DNA of 64,000 bases from positions 19,626,501-19,690,500 of the forward strand of contig CM076943.1 in assembly GCA_039566865.1 (NCBI GenBank). Reading direction: 5' to 3'. This document shows, one piece after another, positions 15,401-30,400 of the stretch. Numbering within the stretch: position 1 is the first letter of the stretch; each line of letters starts with the position of its first letter. This DNA is from Aurelia coerulea. Taxonomy: Eukaryota; Cnidaria; Scyphozoa; Semaeostomeae; Ulmaridae. Position numbers and translations under genes: made by a program. The notes beneath the pieces are model-generated. The model did not search any database. It was given only the letters and a program-made list of their open reading frames with translations, and had not been told where the DNA came from.

Positions 15401-18400
15401 CCAATCTGCCGGAATTGCCCAGATATTCATAGGCATAGCGCACTGTCGCATTGATTATTTTCACATTGCAGTTGCTGTCTTCCCAATAATATCTCAGCTG
15501 ACTCAGCCATTGGAAATCATTCTCAGATGATACACCTAACTCTGCCATTTGATGGACAACATCACGAGCATGCACGTCAATCACAACAAGCGCTCCAAGT
15601 GTCACTCTGTTTTGTTTTGATAGTTTTCCACGCACAAGCTCGACGACTTCTTCCAGTTGACGTTGTAGATTTTCGTAGTAATCTTTAAGCCCGCGAACTC
15701 CTCCCTTGATGGCTTCATGAACTTCGGCTGTCCAATAGATCTGGCTGGTGCACAAAACAACTTGACCTGGAGATGAAAAACATTGAGATTTTTCAAATGA
15801 TCTATAATGAATCGCAGCTTCAGATTATTCGTTAAGAAATCAAAATAACTTCTCCCATGTTAGGCCCAATCAAGCAACGTTCGGGTCCAGGAGTCTCAAG
15901 TTCGTTGAAACACAGATCTGGAATGGCTTACCAAACGAACTAAAATCAGCAGAAAATTTCGGAAGTTTTAAGATTTTAATAAAATAACGGAACGGCCCCA
16001 ATTGCACATGTAGTGCGTACAAGTACCTTCCAACTTAATTATATAATTTAGAAAAATATTTATTTTGTTTTGTTAGCACTGTATATTCGATTTTGATTAG
16101 TTGACGTGTATCTATTTAATGTATATATTGTTAGCTATTTGTAGATAGTCAAATAAAATTACAGCAACAACAACAACAACAGATCAGTTTTGACTTGCTT
16201 GATCCTGTATGCTTGCTCCATACCTGGTACGAATCGAAAACAGGTTGAAAACACGGAAGAAGCATGAGCTTTAAGAAACACAATAACTGTTACCACAGCA
16301 TTTTTATTCCTTCCTGTATCCTTGTGCCCTTGCGGGTTCTTGTTGTTGTTTCAGGGAAAGAGAAGGAGAAAGTCACCCAAATTTGCAGGACACATGGATA
16401 CAAGGAGAATTGGGGACAAGGAAATAGGGAGGAACAAAAGTGCTTCGAGAACAACAACTACTGTGCTTATTATCGCCAATGGAAGAAGCAAATAAGATAT
16501 CAAGATGTCATCTCAGTTTCAGTAACAGGTTAGGAATAAGTATGAAAATATTTGGATAAGATGACGCTTCAGAAAATGGAAGGTTTTCAAACCGACAAAT
16601 TCACAAAAATTTGGATTATTGTCAGAAAAAATTTCCAACTTTTAGCCTGTCAGTGGAAGCAATCCCTGAAACTGTCCAGCTCCCATTTACGTTACCAACA
16701 TGTTTTATGATTAGATCTTTTTAAGAGACATGTAAAGAAAATCACGAAAAGCTACCGTTGACTTAGAAACTCCTCTGTAAACATTCAGAAAATACTTAAA
16801 GAAGCTTCAACAATGAACAAAGTATTCGCGTTTTCTCTTTTTCAATTAAATTCTAACAATTGTTTCAAATATTTGACCACGTAATTTACAGTAACAAATA
16901 ACTTTATAGCAACGTAATTTCAGTATTCAATTTTTTACTATTGCGTTTAACGTAACGTTGACGTGTTGAAAGAATATGAAACAAAATGAACAAAATAACA
17001 ACCAAACCTGGCCACTCTTTCACCCATTCCTTCCTTGGTGTTTGCGGGTATGCTTCAGTAGATTTCCCAACAATATCTCGGATACTGCCAATCATAACAT
17101 CTTGAACTTGCAGCAGCCATCTTTCAACGACGCCACGTGCTGCTGAGGTTGATATTGTCTCACTGAGAGTCACCATTTCACCTTCACTGCTGTACATGGC
17201 GGTGATATCCAGTGATGGTGTAAACTGCAACTTTGCGACGCCTTCAAAACACTTCTTCAAATGAGGTTGCACTCTGTATGGATCTTTTGTCTCTGACAAT
17301 ATTTCCAACATTTCATCATTGGACAGGAAGAAGAACCTGAAATAAGAAAGAGCATACATTTTCAAACGATGATTACTCGATCTTCTCTACTAATAAAGCA
17401 GTCTGCTAGAAAATTGGACTAAACATGGGGGAGAACAACAAAATCCTGTCGGCTATCAAAATCTGACAAAATAAATGCAGACTCGGTACTCACAAAAATT
17501 ACAAGCTAATGCAGCCATTAAACAACAAAAGAACTCCAAAAGTTTCGACAAAAATGACTCCTGGCTGATTCCACTACATCATAATATCACATCGTCCCAA
17601 GAACATACAACAATGAAAAAATAGCAATAAGAAATACCGCGGATAATAACCTATAACTTTGCAAGCCACCCTGGAATTCAATGCAAAAGATGCAAATCCC
17701 AGTACAGCAAGAAGTGTACATCATGCCCGTACAAAGCCATTTCAGGCATTGCTGAGAGCAATGCAGGCTTTTGGGATTTATCTCCCCATCATATCGAGGC
17801 GAAGAGTGCATTTCAAAGAACTGACATCGTTGCAAATAGAGTTTGTAGACTCTTATACAAATGAAAGTCTACTATGAAAATTTCAGCCCCTAGATTCTTA
17901 ATTGAGCCCTGCACATAAACGTTATTTCCACATGTTTCAGATGACGAATCACTAAACAGCGATAAGGTTTTGATTTTGCGAGACTTCGAAACGTTTTCTA
18001 ATGAAACTTAGAACTTCAAATTTTACTTTTGAATGACGGAGAGGCGAAAATAAGTATTTTGTTGAGGAGCTGGCTTTAAAAAGCCAGCGCATGTGGTAAA
18101 AATATAGCAAAGGAGTTAGTAAAACTAAAATAATGTGTGAGATAAACCTTCATCAAAACAAACAGAAAGTATGATATAAAAACTCTGTTCATCAGCAAAA
18201 CATTTCGATTTAAAATCTCCCTAGGCATAGGGAAGATTTTAAATCGAAGTGCTTTGCTCAGGCGTGCATAATGTTCAAACCTGCCTGGGAGCGATAGAAA
18301 TTCTCTGAAAACCTGCCTGCATATCAATTTTGTACAGCTAGGGTAGAAAAGCCTGTTACCAGAACCAGTAATAATGCAGGTATCAAACAGTTTTTACACA

Positions 18401-21400
18401 TGGAGCAACGAAACGATTAATCATACATTCAACAGCAGAACATGAGCAATTTGTACCATTTGTTTGCTATTATTCATCATCTTACTGCAATTACATTTCA
18501 TCAAAAACTATTTTAGAAAAACTGCCTGCAAAATATTGCTTTGGAAAAAGCTGCCTGGGAACTTTGTTCCCACGTTCCCATGTTTATGCACGCCTGGCTT
18601 TGCTCATAAACAGTTGTGTTTTTATATAACTAAAATTAATATTACCTTGGAAAGAACAATCGCTTCTTCTCAAGATACGCATTCAATCCTTTGTTGATTT
18701 GATCTAACAAGCCATTACTGTCAACCAGTCTCTCATACAGCCCACTGATCGCTGTTGCAGCTAACACTTTAGGATCTTTAGTAACTGCCTTCATGATTTC
18801 CTTCCAGTTTCGATCCACCATTTGAAATTTCCTTCCTTCTTCGGGCATTTGTTGCATGATATCTTCTGAGCTGAAAATCGGTTCAAGATACAGCCATTGA
18901 GCTTGCACTTTCAGCCATTCGTCAATAGTTTCTTGCATCCTGAGTAGCCTCTCTTCCCATTGCTTGATCTCGACTTCGAATGGTTTGATAAATGGTGAGC
19001 CACGCATAGTTTGTGTTTTTACTATCTGGTCGTCAAGTATTGCTTGTATCTCGTCCACAGCTGCGAGGATTGGAACGCCAGTGTCTCGATATACTGTTGT
19101 GTTGAATATGATTTCATCCCAATCATCGACCATTTTCTGCATGGCTTTCTCCAAGGAATATTCCTGTATGAAAAGAAATGGAAGTATTGACTATATTTGC
19201 AACTCCAGTTAAAATTCCATAACATAAGACTGCATTCATGTCATCTCTTTATAACTGCGAGCTGGTATGATTCTGTATCTTAACATACATAGTCTAAAGC
19301 TTCCCTCAGTCCTTCTAAAACGGAGCCAACACTACGCACGTTCTTGCTTAGATAAATATATTACAGTGCAGTCGTTTCATCACACCCTTTCCGTCCTCTG
19401 TTTCCATGCTTTCATTGCTTCAGAAAGCGCTAACCCACCTTGGTTGCAAAGGGGCAGCTTCCTAGGGAATGAGGTTAGCACTAACCTGCACTGTTATGAA
19501 AATAAACAACCTAAAACGATAGCTGGTCCGGTGTACAATAGCTTCTCTGAGAATCTGCACCTTCCAACATTGGCAGTCCAAGCATTTTTCAAGTGTCACG
19601 AGGAAAGAAAGATATATTGTACCAAGAAGATTTCTTCATATTTCCCGGAAATATATCTTTTAAATCAACTAAAAAGAACACACAGTAGGCAGTCTAAACA
19701 AACCTGCTTAATCATACGATACAATACATACTTTGCTAGCACCTCCACTGATTCCTTCAAACTCATCCATGAATGGAGCAAGGTCATTCTTCAGCATTTT
19801 TCGCAATGTCGTACTTGAATCAGGTGTGATGTCATAGCCGATTGAATCCGACATGGCATTCCAATGGCGTTGACGTAAGCCTGGGTTACATAGAGTACTC
19901 ATCACGGGAACGTGCTCCTACAAAAAATATGACGACAGTTACATAGGTAAAGTGAAAAATTTCTTAATACAATCGTGGAATGTCCTTATGTTTTATTCAT
20001 TGTATACTTCACTCTTTGTATCCTCATTCATCTTTTGGTATTTAATAATACATGTGTAACTGTAATATTGTATTTAGAGATAAATTAAATTGCATCTAAC
20101 ACTGGATGGATGTCAGACCAAAACTGTAGTCAAGATTCTCCTTAGCATCAAGGAAAAACGTTTGCTGTATTCTTGCCAGCATTAACAAGTACAAATTGGT
20201 CAATTTAAACGAAAGAAACATGCAAGAATAATCCTAGCTTTCAATTTACTAAATTATTAGCAGTATCTTTCAAGAAGATTGAAGATTCACCTTGAACAGA
20301 CCACATGCCTATCACCCTAAACTAAAAATGAATGCATTTCATAGTGTGCTTCTGCCTACATTAACACAGATCAGGCACGTGGTCATAAGAACGGTTTCTA
20401 GACAAACCACTAAGAAATGACACAACTTCCTGGTTAAAACTATTTACCCAACCCTTTAATACGTTGATAAGAATTTACAACTAGAATTATTCTAGAGATC
20501 CCAATGAAGTCCTATTTGCTTCAAACTTTGGTTAAAATGTGTCTTGGTCTGCTCCAACCATCAAGTAATGTACTTCAATAAATGAGGGTTAAAACCTAAT
20601 CCCATACCTTGAAATCCTTGATTTGAATCTGTACAGTATTTGCCACTTTTAGGGGTGCAAATTTGAGCTCTAATTTATCGTCTTCTTCCGTCTTCTTCTT
20701 TTTCTTGACGTCGCCTCTGTCTTTGTCTTCTCCTTTCTTTGCCATTGCAGTAAATTGCTTCACAAGTTTGTAAATTTCACGTCCAAATTCTTCCACCTGC
20801 CAAAACAAAAAAAATTACATTAGTTAAGCAGAATTTTTGTGCTAAAATTATTTGAACAAACAAAGCGAACGGCAAGGAGTATCTCCATGGATTGCCTGCT
20901 TAGGAGGAGCTCCCCTGATGACATCAAGTCCTGTCGGGGGATGACTGATCAAAGTATATTAAACAACACAGTCAAAAACAGAAATGAGTGGCGGAGATAT
21001 TGTTATGCGGTTACGCATTCTGCAACAGGCGTAGTACGCAACTGACGTATAACTCTCCTCTGAATGGACTTGAATTAGATCAAGTAACCAGAATCAATTT
21101 TGAATCAAAATAGCGTGTGATGCTCACCACAAAGAACCTAAAAGTATCCCATTCGCAGGATTGACGATAAGGCAACTAGGTTCCAGCAAATCAAAGATGG
21201 CGGATTTACGATGTACACTAATTATGAATACGGCCTGATAAGAAATTAATGAAATCAAAGTTTCAAATCTCAAAGTTTTACGATACAAGTTTCAAATGTC
21301 TGTATTCGAATAGACAAACTATGATATCTTTATCAAATCGAGGTCGAGTCACTAGCAATTATGGATTTTAAAACGAAGATATTTTTTGCTAGATAGTTGA

Positions 21401-24400
21401 GCAAGGAAACGCCCTTTTTTACCCTCAGGTAACACCCTTATCTATCTATCTATCAAATTCTAAAAATGACTACCTAACCCCTCCTTAAACATTTTCTCGA
21501 TGGTTTTAGGCAAAGTGGAAGGCTGGCCTTAGAGAAAAGGATCGTTGCTTATATATTTCTAGGGAGCAGTAACCATTCAAATGGGGAATGTTTTTATTGG
21601 CTGCGGTCACACTAGACGTTTTTACCTCGTTTTATACCTTCAAAACAACGGGTTATCTACTCTATGATATGTGACCGCATTTCGCTTTCAAATGCAACGC
21701 TGTTACAGCGCTTTGATCCTGGGAGTTGATTCCATAAGAAAGACTATCAGATACAAAACAACGGGCAAAACAAGTTCCCCAGCTATTTTTTAGCGTTGTT
21801 TTAGAGAATAAACCAATCGCAGATTTGCGTAGCTGTCTGCATGATATATCACATCGCTGTATGACCGGGTGTCGTTGTACCGTTATATTGCCGTGCTTTC
21901 TGGCGACAAAAATAAATTGTAAGAAAATGACGCAATTCACATCATAACGGGAAAATACAGTAGTGTGACGGCAGCCATTGACTCACCCGCTAAATAAAGC
22001 TCTTTGCAAGCAATTCATTCCAAAGAAGATGAACTAACCATTACATCAACTGTTTCTATGGTTCGTTGATGGCCAATACTTTTTCACCAAACAAGATAAA
22101 AAAATAGCATTTACCTCTGCTTCAATTACTTCAGCATTCAGATCCACAAAAGCACCATCCATCCACTTCTTTTCTGATTTTTGCCATCTTACAACCAGTG
22201 TAAACAGCTTCAAGTATGGCTCAATTGCTGTGGTCAGAATTTCGATCTCAGGATATGTTGTTAGCTCCCACTTGAATAGTTCCTCTTCCTGAAGATATCA
22301 AATGGATCGGAATTGAGTTTACGGGCTTCGTAAATAAAGAATCTCACATCATTTTCAAGCTCAAAATTCAAGCTTCACTTGTTATGATCCACTGATTGAT
22401 AGGTTAATTAAACAATTCATTCATTCACTCATCTACTCATTGATTCGCCCTTTCTTTCATTCATTCATTCTTTCATTCTTTCATTCGTTCATTCACTTAA
22501 CGAATTGCAATTGGGTTTCAACAATTTTTCCATGGCTCCTGTAAACAGCTATTTATACTGAGTAGATTATACCATAACACTGAAAAAATTAAAACGAAAA
22601 GTGAAAAGTGCATTAAAATTTTGCCATCAAAAATCTTTGTAAACTGGGCGCAATTATAACTTGTCTCAGCGGGCCACCCCATCCTTTTACTTAAACTATC
22701 CCATTAACGGTAAAACAACTAGATTCCTTCCCTAAATCATTTGAATCTCGATTTGAATGTTTTGCTTTAAAAAACTGCAAATTGAGACTCCTAAATTTGC
22801 CCATCATAGAAACAGCAGTGCTCTTTTTAATATTATCAAAGATTTGCAACGAGCGAAAAGTTTCTGCGATAAAACTCGTTCAATAACCATGAGTTGCAAT
22901 CAGAAAATTTTTGATGGACATTAAGGTACCGGGTGTCCCAAAAAAATGTACTCCTGTTTCAAAAATCACCAAAAATTGATTATCAAACCTTCGATAAAAT
23001 TTTCTTTTTGAGTTGTTTTGTCAAAGACCCAAAAATATTCATACATGATAAAATGTTTGCTTTTGATGCAACAAGGTAGAACAATTACACGTTGAAAAAC
23101 CTTATTTTGAGCTATAGTTTTTAAGCAAAATAGTAAATCTTGCCTATGAGTCAAAATTTTCAGATTTTTTATCATCATTGAGGTCGGCCATGATTTTGCG
23201 CATTTCTTTCTGTCATTTATGACCAAACTAGATGGTTTACATGCACAAAGAAATTGATCTGGCAATCATCAGTGCTTTTTTGCAGTATGGTTCAAAACCA
23301 GGTAGCCCTAAAAAGAGCTAAATTTTCTACTTTTTAAGCCAATTACAAGATCAGCTATATATTGAAAAATAATTTGGTCCTTGATATACTCGACAAAAAA
23401 AGAAAATTGAAGATCGGCCGTGAAATCAATTTTTGGTGATTTTTCAAACGGGAGTACTTTTTTTGGACTAGAAAATGTTTACCTCGTTGATAAATTCAAT
23501 GGTTTCTGCGAGTTCTGCAAGTTTTCTTTGAACGGCCTGCACATCTTTCAAATACTGCACCATCATATCCATGTCACCGAACTCGACAAACTCCAGAACT
23601 TGCCTGAAAGGAAAGAAAAATATAAGTAAGAACCAGGTTCGAAGAACTGGATTCTAAGTGTGGAGAATCATGAATGTGAACCATGCAAGAGAGTTATTCC
23701 CACGATAATATTCTGAAGTAAACCAAATCTGCCTCAAAGATAACGAAAAGAAATTCAATAATAACCCAACACTCAGGTGCACCTTTTTGGTTATATCATG
23801 GGTAGTTAGACACTGCTGCTGTGCTTCGATGGAGGAGCGCTGGATAATATGTATCTGCGGAGGAAATATTGTTTAGTACTGCGGAGGAGATATCGAAGGA
23901 ACGAAAAATATTAAAATGAATTCTTCTCTCTTTCTTCTCTCTTCGTTTTTTCGATATCTCCTCCGCAGTACTAAACAATATTTCCTCCGCAGATACATAT
24001 TATCCAGTACTCCTCCATAGAAGCACACCAGCAGTGTCTAACTACCCATGGTTATATGCATGCTCTAAATGAGCTATTAATTATCGAGGCTACCTAATAA
24101 ATTGCCTTTCTGTCACTTCACTTCTGTCGCTAAAGTTGATTATAATTAGCTCAGCAATCGATAAATCGCGAATAAATCACAGACCATATCTACCTGGATA
24201 ACGACATTGATTGGAGAGTGCAGGTAACATAAGAACTCTTATTTGCAGTAGCATGGTGAGCACTATTGGCAAATGGGGGCAAACCTGGATGTGGCAGCCT
24301 CTCTACTTCCATTTTAAATCGAAGGTACACATTAGCCAAGTTTGAAAAACGCTGGCACAAGAAAAATTTGAAAACTGCTGGGGAAGCAATTTGCTAGGAG

Positions 24401-27400
24401 AAGAGAGCACGTGTCGACCTGAACATGCATGGCCGTATATAGCTCAGACTTTTCTGTTGGGAGCAGTAGTTCCAATATTTTCGGCACGCTCCTTCGCAGC
24501 GAACTTTGTCAGATTTCGCAAAATTACTACGTATAGAAACTACTATAATATCAATCGTGAAAACAAGCGTTTTGAAGTTGGTTTAAGAATAACAGGGGGT
24601 TAAGCAAAATAAACAAATTTATGACACAAGGACAGACAAAGTCAAATTAGAAGGACGCTGCGGAGGAGCGTGATATTTTCGGCTATTTTCTGATGATCTA
24701 TTGAAGAAAGGCTTTCAATCAACTTGCAATTTTAAACCCCATATATCTTAGTGCCCAGGGGGCATCTGCCCCCTCTAGTCTTCTTCACAAAGCCACTGCA
24801 ATTTGGCGTCATGATTCAGTGAAAAAAGAGTTGATATATACTTTTTGAGCCGATCTAGATCCAACATGACCTTCTCTCGTTTGTCTGTCAAGGCAGATTC
24901 TCCACTCTTCTGTGCGGCGACGATTATCTACGTAGGAAGTAAATTGACTCACATTTCATACTTATCTTAATAAATAGGAATATAAAATCAAAATCAAAAT
25001 ATAGAAAGAGCAAAAAATACGAAAATTCGAAGTTTGACTTAATCAGCCAACGCTAAAAATAGGCACGTGGCCTGGCCATAGTAAGAAAGTTGCGATTTGA
25101 TTGGATGCACCCTAAATTTAGTGTATTCGACCTAAGTATTCTTTGTTTGAAGCCGTCATGAATGTAAGTTCGAAGCTTTAAACATTGCTTAATTCAATGC
25201 GGAAAAATGAGACTCGCGTAGTCAGTCTAGCAAAAGGTTACCATTGAAATCATTTTCGATGCACGTGAAAAATTACAAACAGATTCTTGAATTAAAGGCC
25301 AACCACCATTAAAGCGAATAGCAGCAATCATCAGCGATTGCCGTATTTCGAACATGTGTAGAGAGACTTCGCCCTAAATGGTCAGGTTTCGCAACAAAAT
25401 CGATTTGAAAATAAGGAAACGCCCTAAGACTGGGCAAATCACGATAAACATGTTCATTAACTCTTTCTGAAAGCTAAACTTAAATATAACGACTAGCTTC
25501 TTGTTTGTGTTGGTAAATTTTCAGTTCAAACGCAAGCCGGTCTGAACTGCCTAATCTTTGGCATGGCGTCTAATTTGGACGTACCCTTAATTCATAACGA
25601 TGCCTTCGCAGTTACCTGGTTGAACTTATCTCATCGCAGCAAACCTGAGCAGGATTATTAAACTGTGAGTGCCGGGGGAAGGAATAAGGAGGTCTACGGG
25701 ATACTTTTGAAAATGAAGCGAAGGGAGGAGGGGTTTGCAAGAAGCATGAATTGATATGGTTACATTTCAAATTATTGATAGATAAAATGATGAAATTGAC
25801 TACAACGGGAAGTTAATTCGTGAATGAAACCTTACACAAATGAAATCAACAAGGCAGTAATTAACACAAAAATCAAGATTTATAATTTTACCATTATCTT
25901 GAGGATTATGACTTTAACCATATGACGTCTAACAGTGTGGTTGACAGGGGGTCAGAATCAACAGGCTGACCAATAGGGGCGCAGGTTGGCCAGTCTGACC
26001 ACAACCGAAATAAAGCCCCCGGCTTTTACAGTCAATGCACATTTCTGAGATTTTTCTTCAAAAATAACCTTTGGAGGGTTGGAGTTGCCTGAAAACAAAC
26101 TTTAGTTGTACTTTATACAAAATCCTGAGGCAACGCGAAGAAAACAAATATTGGGCTTGGAAAAAAACAAGGACATAAAATACTCTTGCCTTTATCCATT
26201 TCAAGTAAGTGTTTTAAAAACATCCTTTAGGACAAGGATAGGCGGTACAAAACGAAAACAACAAGAGAAAATCTGAGAACTGGCATCAGCGAATGATTTT
26301 AACGCACTTTCCTGCAAAATCCAGGCCCGAACTCCTTTTGAAACGAAGTTTTTGCAGTGCGGTCAGATATGATTAAAAACGTTGGCTGACCATTTAGGGC
26401 GATGCTCCTCTAGTTCACTTTTTCACATCTTCAGGCCGGTCACCACGGTTCGCCTCTGAGTAAATTTTTAATAGACGATTACGCTAAAGATGGCGGCGAG
26501 CAACTTTTTACCAAGATGCAATGCGTTCTAATTACGAATCTTTAACGATTCTATAGGAATCTGCCTGTTAAAAAGTTCCTCACCGCCCTATTTAGCGTAA
26601 TCGTCTATTCCCATTTCAATTTCTATTGTCTCGCCAGCGATCGAGCGAACAAGTGAAGATCGATTTTCCTGGAAGAGTTCGAATGCAATGAAGCCATTAC
26701 ACTGCATCGAAGAACCTTTGTTATGCAAATCCCACAAGAAGGGAATTTACAATACTTCATTCTATTTTCAAATGCTTTGAAAACCTTTCATTCACAAAAC
26801 AAGGCTCTTTGAGATCTCTTAGAAGTCTATCAGATTCAGGAGCAGAAGGTTTCCTAGGCCTCGGAAGTCTACCGATTTCAGAAGAGCCCCAATGAATACG
26901 ACAAAAATCTCTCGGAAGTCTACCGAAAATAGAATGACCAGAAGAATGGGCTTTCATAAAATACGATCTAAAGCTTGCGAAGCCTACCGTTTTCGGTAGA
27001 GTGATACTAAACGAATGGGCCTTCAGTTCGTACAAACTCTACCGTTTGCAGAAGATGCCCAAAAGAATACGCCCAAGAATTACCTCATCACTTTCATCGA
27101 AAACAGGGTTGATGTCCGTTGGCCAGTTCAACACTGTGCTGTTGAGTGCTATGTCATCCGGCTGGAAATTGTAGTGCTCAAGCAAGTAAGCGAGCCTGTC
27201 TTCGGATCCCTAAATGTAAAAGGAAAAACATAAGCAAGATAGCCAACATTAAAGAGACATAATCACAAATTGTTTGTGTCTGAAAATCCAAACGAGATTC
27301 CTCGTGCATAAAGTAGAGATCTTGTACATTCTGAAATATATTCAATACGCAAAAACCGAAAAATTAATTGACCGAGATTCATGAAAAGAAACTTGCAAGT

Positions 27401-30400
27401 CAAGAATTTGTCTACTGTCTTTCCATTGCTTATGCGCACGTGCCGCAGAAAGATGTGGGTACAAATACGTCGCTTTTCCTTTCGTTTTACTGTTTTATGA
27501 TATTTCTAGAAGTCGTACGAAACAACCAAATACATTTTCAGAATGTACAAGTTCGTTGAGATTTTCCGACATCAAAAATTTGCGATTGTGTCTCTTTAAA
27601 TTAAATACCAGTTGCTACAAAGTAGAATAAGTCCATGGAAAAATACCTGTAGTCTAATGCAGAATAAGTCCATGGAAAAGTACTTGTAGTCTAAGTTTAG
27701 TTACCCAAGTAAAGCATCGCTTATTTAGCTTGAGCCACACAAGTAAAAGTAAAAAAACTACGCTCAATGGGCATCACGATATAACTGAAACACTTAAAGC
27801 AGTAAGATATGAGATTATGAGGCAAAATCTACCAGTAAGAAAATTGATTTTATGATTGGTAATATGACACACGCAGTCTGCTTTAGTTTAATGCTTGCCA
27901 ATGAAGCTTTTTGAATTTTTTTAGCGAAAGTAATTGGGTTTGAAACACATTTGATTAAGGAAGGAAATTCATTCTACAAGCATGTTCTTACATTACGCAT
28001 CCTGGGAAATATTCGTCAGAACCCGAGAAACTATTTCAATATTTTCATATTCCATTAAACAAACCTTGATATCTTCTCTCAACTTGATTAACGTTTTCTG
28101 TTGTGCCTCCTCTACATATTTCTGGAGGTCTATCATCTCTTTGGTATCTTTTGGTTGGCGTAAAGCATTCTCTTTCATTGATTCAAAAGCTGTGCAGATT
28201 CTGTAACAAAAAGGAACCAGTGTAAGCACTGCAAAAGTAACAATAACATCAAGTGCGGCAAAAAAGCATTCATTTTTAACAGGCCACGCAAAACCATACA
28301 CCAGGCCGATTTTGATAATTGATGATTCAATATTTAGTCAAATCCTAAATAATACTTGGCAGTTTTGTTGATTTTTCGACAGCCTAATTCGATTGGAAAA
28401 CATAGATCAAAATTTGCACAGACATCAATTGGCCTCAAAAGGACAAGGACAAAACTATTCCTTTTTATCGACACAAAGACTTCATAGAAATTATAGAAAG
28501 CAAATGCTTTGAATTTAAAAGCAGTAATGTCAAAAGATTGAGCAAAGATGGAGCAACTGCTCGTGCAACTGAGCACGACTAACCAGATATTTAATTCCCA
28601 AGGTATTTCAAAGAATTTCGCTATTATCCAGTGGTCTAGCTCTGTCTTTAGAAAGTTTGGTCGATATTTTTGATCAATTTAGGCTGTTTTATATTCAACG
28701 CAAGATACCGGGTGTTCCAAAAAATACTCCCATTCGAGAAAAATACCAGAAATCACCAAACTTTACTTACATGGTCGAACCTTAAATTTCTTTTTTTGGC
28801 AAGTACATCAAAGACCAAAATATTTTTCCGGGCATATCTGACCTTATGATTGGTTTCAAAATTAGCAAATTTAGCTCTCTTATAGCATAGGTTCCAAATC
28901 TTTAAAAAGGCTGGTGTAAAATTGAGTGACCTTTTTCTTTGAACTGAATGACTTCAAATAAACTTTAGCTAATTTTCTATAATTCTACCGTTGGAATTTC
29001 CTGAAATCTTCAATATTTTCAGAATTAGAGTGTTTTTCTTCTTTTTCAAGAATTCAAGAAAAGTTTTCAAAAAAACTTAAAGCCATCGTAATTTCTAAAC
29101 GGTTTGACGTAACATGAAATAATTTTGAAGGAAACCATAGTTCATAAATGACTACAATATGGTGTCAAGCAAAAGTCTGTCACGCATCTAGTTTACGATT
29201 TAGACATTGATGACGTCACATCCTCAAATGAGTTGAAATGTAAGATACGCTGTAATTTCCAAAAATATTCAAAATTTCTTAAAAGTCCAACGGTAGATCT
29301 ATAGATAAGTATCTGAAGTTTCTTTCAAGCCATTCAATCAGAAGAAATTGGTCATTGAATTTTAAACCCACCTTTTTACGCCGAAATAAAGATTTGGAAC
29401 CTATGCTCTCTCTTATGGCCTACCTGGTTCTGAAGCATACTTCAAAAGGCACTGATGATTACCAGAGTAATTCCCCTTAGCATCTTAATCTTCTATTTGG
29501 GTCATAAATATCAGAAAGAAACTAAAAACATGGTAGACTTGAAAGATGATGAAAAATTACAAAAATAATGGCTGCTAGGCAAGGTTTACGATATTAATCA
29601 AAGAGTATAGCTCAGAATAAGGTTTTTCAACCACTCATTTTGTACCCTTTAAGTAATGGCAAAAAAGGCCTGGCGTTTGAGAAGCTACTGCTCCCTGAAT
29701 ATATAAGCAATGATATTTTGCAATACCTGATTGAATAGCTAACATGTTTAATTATTTTCGGTCACTCCATTCAGATTTTACAAGGGATTTTCTGAAAAAA
29801 GTCCCTTTGTGGTCAGTAAATATTTTTCTGCATCATTGGCGAAAAGAATAACAAAAAACATTTCATGATAGGTTTGATGATCGAGCTTTGGTGATTTCTA
29901 AACAGGAGTGTTTTTTGTGGACACCAGGTACATTCAACTCAATAAATCATACCGTTGGCTTTCCTTCCTATGGTCTTCAGCCAGCCTTGCAAGAAGCTTC
30001 TCTGCATATCCATGTGCTTTACTTGCAAGTCCTCTCTTTAAATCATCGCAGTCCAATCTCATGAGATCAAAACGAGCAACTGTGACTAAACTGGATATTT
30101 CACGTGCTACAGTTCGGTATTTTTCAATTTCCTGTGAAGTGCAAAGGAGCATTTAGAATTTTCAATAAATGTTATTTCAACCTTATAAAGCTTCTTTCTT
30201 CGGGCAGTTGAAGTAGATCTTAAAAAGTAACCATGTTTGCTGTTTGGAAACTGATTGTTGCCAGGCACTGCAATAATCTGAGCCGTTCTTTTTCTCTTCT
30301 TAAACAATCAGCGGGTATTCATTCTAGTTAAATGGTTACTCTCTAAGACTGATCTGGGGCTTGATAGAGCTTTTATCTCTTAATTATAAATGAGTGACGC

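Noticed and set aside
14198..15796. Other open frames across exon 21 (both strands)
   Set aside because: They are shadows of the 531-codon dynein frame. The leftmost 'start' of that frame is a TTG inside the exon, not a true initiator.
16264..16533. 89-codon plus-strand frame in intron 20
   Set aside because: No splice context, domain or repeat match.
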